Shown here piece by piece: positions 5,560 to 8,323 of a stretch of 8,323 bases of DNA. A program made the position numbers and the translations under genes. Numbering within the stretch: position 1 is the first letter of the stretch; each line of letters starts with the position of its first letter. The stretch is from Acidobacteriota bacterium. GTDB lineage: Bacteria > Acidobacteriota > Blastocatellia > Pyrinomonadales > Pyrinomonadaceae. The notes under the pieces were generated by a model, which worked only from the letters and a program-made list of their open reading frames with translations, ran no database searches and was not told where the DNA came from. The stretch lies in NCBI GenBank assembly GCA_013813755.1, contig JACCRD010000097.1, positions 1-8,323 on the forward strand, written 5' to 3'.

Positions 5560-7557
5560 ATGAAAAGGAATCTACTTATTTTAGCTGTTTTTAGTTTGAT
5601 GACACTTGGTTTTGCGTCGATTGCGCCAAACATCGCGGCGCAAACTCGCTCGTATCGCGTTTCTGACCAAACCGTAAAAAGTTTAATCACGCGAATTGAG
5701 TCGAGAACCGACGTCTTTAAAAATGAATTGAATTCATCTCTTGACAGCAGTAATTTGAACAATACAGACAGTGAAGATTTAATTTACGGCTATGTTTCTA
5801 ATTTTGAAAACGCGGTCGATCAATTAAGACAAAAATTTGATTCGCGAAGTTCAGTAAATGTTGATGTTGATGAAGTTTTAAATCAGGCGGCATTGATTAA
5901 TCAGTTTATGCAAAGAAACCGTTTGACGGCAAATGCCCAGAGAAATTGGGGCTATCTTAAAACAGATTTAACTACTTTGGCGCGCCATTATTCAACCGGA
6001 CTAAACTGGACAACCCGACCGGTTATAGCTACGGGCGATATCAGAACTCCGACAAATAATAATAACTCGCCCGTTCGCGGAAACGCGCCGTATCGGGCAG
6101 CCGACAGAGAAGTTCAGGCAACTATTACAAGACTCGAAACACGAACCGACGCTTATAAACGAGAAGTTAATTTCGCGCTCGACCGCAGTGTTCTGAACAA
6201 TACGAGAAGCCGTGATTCAATCGTTGCTTACATTACCGAATTTGAAAACGCGACTGACCGCTTAAAACAAAATTTTGACGCTCGCCGTTCGACTTCGGCA
6301 GACGTTGAAGAAGTTTTGAACCGCGCTTATTTTATTGACGGATTTATGCGTGATTATCGCCTAAATGCACGAGCCGAAAATGAATGGAAGATCGTTCGCA
6401 CAGATCTGGATGCTTTAACAAATTATTATAATGTCAGTTGGAATTGGAATCGCCAATATTCACCAGCGAGCAAATTTGACTCGATGATTAGCGGAACTTA
6501 TCGCTTAAACACTAGCCAGAGCGACAATGTTGTCGATGTAGTCGGTCGAGCAACTGTTCCTTATGCGGCAAACCAACGTGACCGAGTGAGCAGAAATTTG
6601 GAAAGAAGACTCGCTTCGCCTGAAATGCTGGCGATTGAAAAGCGAGACAAACAGGTAACGATTGCTTCAAGTACTGCTCCGCAAATTACATTCGACGCGG
6701 ACGGCGTGGCGAAGACCGAGACAAATCCTAATGGCAGAACCATCAAAGTAACCGCCAACACTTATTACGACGGCGTATCTCTGAGTTACGAAGGCGAAAG
6801 AAGCAATGATTTTTATGTTAATTTCGTGCCGCTCAGTAACGGACAGTTAAAAGTTGTCCGCCGCGTCTATCTCGAAAACAAAAACGATACGATCACGGTT
6901 GCCAGTGTTTACGACAAAGTTAATAACTCCGCTCAATGGTCGGTGGTAACTAATCCAAACGCCGGATCAATCAACCAAAACAATAATCAAAACAATAATC
7001 AAACCAGTCAGGATTTTGTTATTCCCAACAATACGCGATTGTCAGCTGTTTTAAGAACGCCGATTTCAACCAAATCGAGTCAAAATAACGACCGTTTTTC
7101 GATGGAAGTTACATCGCCTTCGGAATTTAACGGCGCGATTATTGAAGGTCGCGTAACCAAAGCAGAACGCTCCGGACAGGTTTCGGGCAGAGCAAATCTT
7201 TCGCTTGAGTTTGACGCGATTCGGATGAGTAACGGAAGAACTTATCGTTTCACGGGAATTGTTGATGAAGTAAAATTAACCACCGGCGAAAAAGTTACCG
7301 TCAACAATGAGGGAACTGTAAGGGATAATAATCAAACGACTAAAACAGTAACTCGCGCGGGAATCGGCGCGGCTCTCGGAGCGTTGATCGGCGCGATTGC
7401 CGGCGGCGGACAAGGCGCGGCAATCGGCGCGGTAGTCGGCGCTGGCGCTGGCGCTGGAACGGTTATACTTCAGGGTCGCGACGACGTTGAACTTAATCAG
7501 GGAACGGAGTTTATGCTAACGGCTTCCGCGCCGGGCAGAGTAAATTCTAATCAGTAA
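5560..7557 (+). CDS. Secreted duplicated-domain protein with C-terminal glycine zipper
   Basis: A 665-residue exported protein of unknown function. A cleavable signal peptide covers ~1-27 (NIAA-Q). Two tandem copies of a ~120-residue helical domain follow, at 31-150 and 177-296, joined by a Thr/Asn-rich linker. By eye the copies align without gaps at about 58 of 120 identical residues. Residues ~305-465 are predicted beta-rich (GTYRLN, KQVTIASS, VSLSYEGE). A QNNN-repeat linker (~471-483) leads to a second beta-rich unit (~486-590). Residues ~599-635 form a glycine zipper (GIGAALGALIGAIAGGG...), a membrane-inserting or oligomerising helix pair. The tail reads LNQGTEF. An envelope or outer-membrane location is inferred. 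The gene has a GAGG ribosome binding site 11 bases before ATG and a sigma-54 promoter upstream. A strong terminator starts 12 bases after the stop, so it is a monocistronic unit. Confidence 0.9.
   Translation: MKRNLLILAVFSLMTLGFASIAPNIAAQTRSYRVSDQTVKSLITRIESRTDVFKNELNSSLDSSNLNNTDSEDLIYGYVSNFENAVDQLRQKFDSRSSVNVDVDEVLNQAALINQFMQRNRLTANAQRNWGYLKTDLTTLARHYSTGLNWTTRPVIATGDIRTPTNNNNSPVRGNAPYRAADREVQATITRLETRTDAYKREVNFALDRSVLNNTRSRDSIVAYITEFENATDRLKQNFDARRSTSADVEEVLNRAYFIDGFMRDYRLNARAENEWKIVRTDLDALTNYYNVSWNWNRQYSPASKFDSMISGTYRLNTSQSDNVVDVVGRATVPYAANQRDRVSRNLERRLASPEMLAIEKRDKQVTIASSTAPQITFDADGVAKTETNPNGRTIKVTANTYYDGVSLSYEGERSNDFYVNFVPLSNGQLKVVRRVYLENKNDTITVASVYDKVNNSAQWSVVTNPNAGSINQNNNQNNNQTSQDFVIPNNTRLSAVLRTPISTKSSQNNDRFSMEVTSPSEFNGAIIEGRVTKAERSGQVSGRANLSLEFDAIRMSNGRTYRFTGIVDEVKLTTGEKVTVNNEGTVRDNNQTTKTVTRAGIGAALGALIGAIAGGGQGAAIGAVVGAGAGAGTVILQGRDDVELNQGTEFMLTASAPGRVNSNQ
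5650..6009 (+). repeat. Protein-domain repeat, copy 1 (residues 31-150)
   Basis: First copy of the duplicated domain. Shared anchors are ITR...RTD, LNNT, FENA, QxFDxR, DVxEVLN, FM, RLxA, TDL and a final NW. It contains no cysteine. Conservation is at protein level; the DNA copies have diverged, so the duplication is not recent. Confidence 0.85.
6088..6447 (+). repeat. Protein-domain repeat, copy 2 (residues 177-296)
   Basis: Second copy, offset by exactly 146 residues from the first with no gap. It is somewhat more basic than copy 1 (for example KRE and ARR where copy 1 has KNE and SRS), which suggests the two copies may have divided functions. Confidence 0.85.
6976..6999 (+). repeat. Two tandem 12-bp units in the coding sequence
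   Basis: CAAAACAATAAT occurs twice in succession and encodes QNNNQNNN in the linker before the C-terminal beta-rich unit. The identical DNA units suggest a slippage-prone spot where copy number, and so linker length, could vary between strains. Confidence 0.7.
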
Positions 7558-7569
7558 TTAAGATTGCGA

Positions 7570-7619
7570 CAATAAGAAAAAGAGGATGAACAAATTTGTT
7601 CATCCTCTTTTTCTTATTG
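7570..7619. terminator. Perfect 50-bp palindromic bidirectional terminator
   Basis: Two 25-bp arms (7570-7594 and 7595-7619) are exact reverse complements with no unpaired centre beyond a tight turn. The inner part is a GAGGATGAAC/GTTCATCCTC stem followed by TTTTTCTTATT. The A-rich left flank mirrors it, so the hairpin works as a rho-independent terminator on either strand. It lies 12 bases after the stop of the glycine-zipper gene. Confidence 0.92.
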
Positions 7620-7638
7620 GAAAATAAAGAATTATGTG

Positions 7639-7708
7639 TTAATTCAATACGTTTACTTGAAAGATAAAGGTTGAATTAATAAAATTAAAAGAATTTCCTT
7701 TAATTTTA
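7639..7708. repeat. Two adjacent AT-rich inverted repeats
   Basis: TTAATTCAA (7639-7647) pairs with TTGAATTAA (7671-7679), a 9-bp stem with a 23-base loop. TAAAATTAAA (7680-7689) pairs with TTTAATTTTA (7699-7708), a 10-bp stem with a 9-base loop that begins at the very next base. Neither has a U-tract or G/C core, so they are poor terminators. They may be protein-binding dyads or an RNA fold, or AT-composition chance. Confidence 0.5.
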
Positions 7709-7721
7709 CGTGACACGAATA

Positions 7722-7750
7722 TTGACATTTGTTACCGCAATTAATTTAGC
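7722..7750 (+). promoter_or_regulatory. Candidate promoter for the small 64-residue gene
   Basis: A perfect -35 hexamer TTGACA (7722-7727) is followed after 17 bases by TTTAGC (7745-7750), or after 16 by ATTTAG. The -10 is poor. The predicted start would be near 7757, about 35 bases before ATG 7791. Confidence 0.35.
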
Positions 7751-7772
7751 TTTGGGCAAATAAAGAACGTGC

Positions 7773-7776
7773 AGGA
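7773..7776 (+). promoter_or_regulatory. AGGA ribosome binding site, better spaced for ATG 7783 than ATG 7791
   Basis: AGGA is 6 bases from ATG 7783 (a 13-codon frame) and 14 bases from ATG 7791 (the 64-residue frame). A second purine run, GAAGAG, directly abuts ATG 7791 and is too close to serve well. The start of the longer gene is therefore uncertain; no other in-frame start exists between 7791 and the upstream stop at 7761. Confidence 0.45.
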
Positions 7777-7782
7777 AAAATA

Positions 7783-7824
7783 ATGAAGAGATGTTCGATG
7801 TGCAGCGACAGGGCTGGAGCATAG
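7783..7824 (+). CDS. Possible 13-residue leader peptide
   Basis: ATG AAG AGA... to TAG encodes MKRCSMCSDRAGA. It has a well-placed AGGA ribosome binding site and overlaps the start of the 64-residue gene in another frame. It contains a CxxC pair. It may be a leader peptide, a chance frame, or a sign that the longer gene is mis-started. There is no homology evidence. Confidence 0.2.
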   Translation: MKRCSMCSDRAGA

Positions 7825-7985
7825 AGCAACTAAATGAGCAATCGGTCAATAAGCCTTCGGACGAAATGATGCGAAAAGTTTTACGCAGTGATAAAACCAT
7901 GGAAAATGCAAACGAACGCGATATGGTTGGCGACGTCAAAACAATTGACATTCTGCAGGAGCGCGAGGAAGCTAAAAATCAATAA
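7791..7985 (+). CDS. Small hydrophilic hypothetical protein (64 aa)
   Basis: A 64-residue, strongly charged protein with no Cys, no signal peptide and no membrane segment. It looks like a short soluble helical or disordered protein: GWSIEQLNEQ at 8-17, PSDEMMRKVLR at 22-32, then an acidic middle and the tail EREEAKNQ. I do not recognise the family. Support comes from a sensible amino-acid composition, a candidate promoter and ribosome binding site, and a strong hairpin terminator 41 bases after its stop. It stands alone between two bidirectional terminators, so it would be its own transcription unit. Confidence 0.6.
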   Translation: MFDVQRQGWSIEQLNEQSVNKPSDEMMRKVLRSDKTMENANERDMVGDVKTIDILQEREEAKNQ

Positions 7986-8025
7986 AATTTTTTTAATTTT
8001 CTTTCTAAAAATTGTGATTGATACA

Positions 8026-8057
8026 AAAAAGGCTTTCTCATTTGAGAAAGCCTTTTT
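8026..8057. terminator. Bidirectional rho-independent terminator
   Basis: AAAAAGGCTTTCTCA (8026-8040) and TGAGAAAGCCTTTTT (8043-8057) form a perfect 15-bp stem with a two-base loop. T-runs close the right side on the plus strand and, by symmetry, the left side on the minus strand. It is shared by the convergent 64-residue gene and the metallothionein gene. Confidence 0.92.
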
Positions 8058-8078
8058 CGATAAAATTAATGTCGATCA

Positions 8079-8231
8079 TTACGCACAGCCGGGATGTCCG
8101 CAGTCGCATCTGATTTCGACAATATCCTGGTCTTTCGAGTCCTTGCAGTGATCGCTGCAGTAAACCTGATTATTACCCACCGTACAATCGCACATTGCGT
8201 GGGCGCATTTATTTGTGTTGTTATTCATCAT
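8079..8231 (-). CDS. Bacterial metallothionein (SmtA/BmtA-like)
   Basis: A 50-residue cysteine-rich cytosolic metal-binding protein. It has eight Cys (C9, C14, C16, C25, C29, C42, C44, C49) and three His (H11, H28, H46). The pattern CAHAMCDC... YCSDHC... CDCGHPGC follows bacterial metallothioneins such as cyanobacterial SmtA, including the CxC, YCSxxC and CGHxxC elements. By family it binds Zn(II) or Cd(II) in a Cys/His cluster, protecting against or buffering metals. Relative to SmtA as I recall it, His11 replaces a Cys, C42 is extra, and the last Cys is missing. The start is the first of two adjacent ATGs: AGGAG (8238-8242) is 6 bases from it and 9 from the second, and either is possible. 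It sits between a shared terminator and its own promoter. Confidence 0.92.
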   Translation of the reverse strand: MMNNNTNKCAHAMCDCTVGNNQVYCSDHCKDSKDQDIVEIRCDCGHPGCA

Positions 8232-8237
8232 AAAATT

Positions 8238-8242
8238 CTCCT
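8238..8242 (-). promoter_or_regulatory. AGGAG ribosome binding site of the metallothionein gene
   Basis: A perfect AGGAG within AAAAGGAG on the minus strand, ideally spaced before the double ATG. It is the strongest Shine-Dalgarno sequence in the window; several neighbours have none, which suggests high translation of this small protein. Confidence 0.85.
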
Positions 8243-8285
8243 TTTGTTATCGTGGTCGTAGAATTTGCCATCAGTCAATAAAATA

Positions 8286-8314
8286 ATTTTAAGTTGTTGA
8301 CTCGGTTTTGGCAA
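8286..8314 (-). promoter_or_regulatory. Sigma-70-like promoter of the metallothionein gene with overlapping dyads
   Basis: On the minus strand TTGCCA (8309-8314) and TAAAAT (8286-8291) are 17 bases apart, predicting a start near 8279 and a leader of about 48 bases. Three dyads overlap it: TTGTTG/CAACAA (8294-8299 and 8312-8317), AGTCAA/TTGACT (8273-8278 and 8297-8302), and the palindrome TAAAATAATTTTA (8279-8291). One or more may be a repressor operator, perhaps metal-responsive, but none matches a regulator site I know. Confidence 0.55.
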
Positions 8315-8323
8315 CAATTACGC

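Noticed and set aside
7706..7951. 81-codon minus-strand frame opposite the 64-residue gene
   Set aside because: Ser/Phe/Leu-rich composition typical of an antisense shadow, no ribosome binding site, and the plus frame is a better protein.

Overview
The window is a moderately AT-rich bacterial chromosomal segment with long AT-rich intergenic spacers. Protein architectures resemble those of Acidobacteriota, perhaps class Blastocatellia: an exported thioredoxin/NHL-propeller protein, an SLC13 permease with internal RCK_C domains, a TPR lipoprotein, and a large secreted glycine-zipper protein. That assignment is an inference from gene content; no rRNA or other phylogenetic marker is present. I see no mobile element, CRISPR array, tRNA or phage gene.

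Layout. Bases 1-73 hold the last codons of an unidentified plus-strand gene. Its stop overlaps the GTG start of a 663-residue membrane-anchored thioredoxin-like/NHL six-bladed propeller protein related to animal NHLRC2. That gene ends four bases from the stop of a convergent minus-strand SLC13-type anion permease with two cytoplasmic RCK_C domains. A divergent intergenic region (3854-4086) then leads into a plus-strand HIT-family (HINT-like) nucleotide hydrolase, followed after 37 bp by a TPR lipoprotein. A 263-bp spacer carries an excellent sigma-54 (-24/-12) promoter upstream of a 665-residue secreted protein. That protein is built from two copies of a ~120-residue domain, a beta-rich middle and a C-terminal glycine zipper. 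The gene ends in a perfect 50-bp palindromic terminator.

The right end is made of small genes. A plausible 64-residue hydrophilic protein lies on the plus strand. A bidirectional hairpin terminator separates it from a 50-residue bacterial metallothionein on the minus strand, which has a perfect ribosome binding site and a sigma-70-like promoter overlaid with dyads.

Functionally the window is a patchwork rather than one pathway. There are two envelope proteins with assembly or redox features (Trx-NHL, TPR lipoprotein), a transporter, a housekeeping nucleotide hydrolase, a probably stress- or signal-controlled secreted protein under RpoN, and a metal-sequestering protein. The least described elements are the sigma-54-driven duplicated-domain glycine-zipper protein and the small-gene region to its right.
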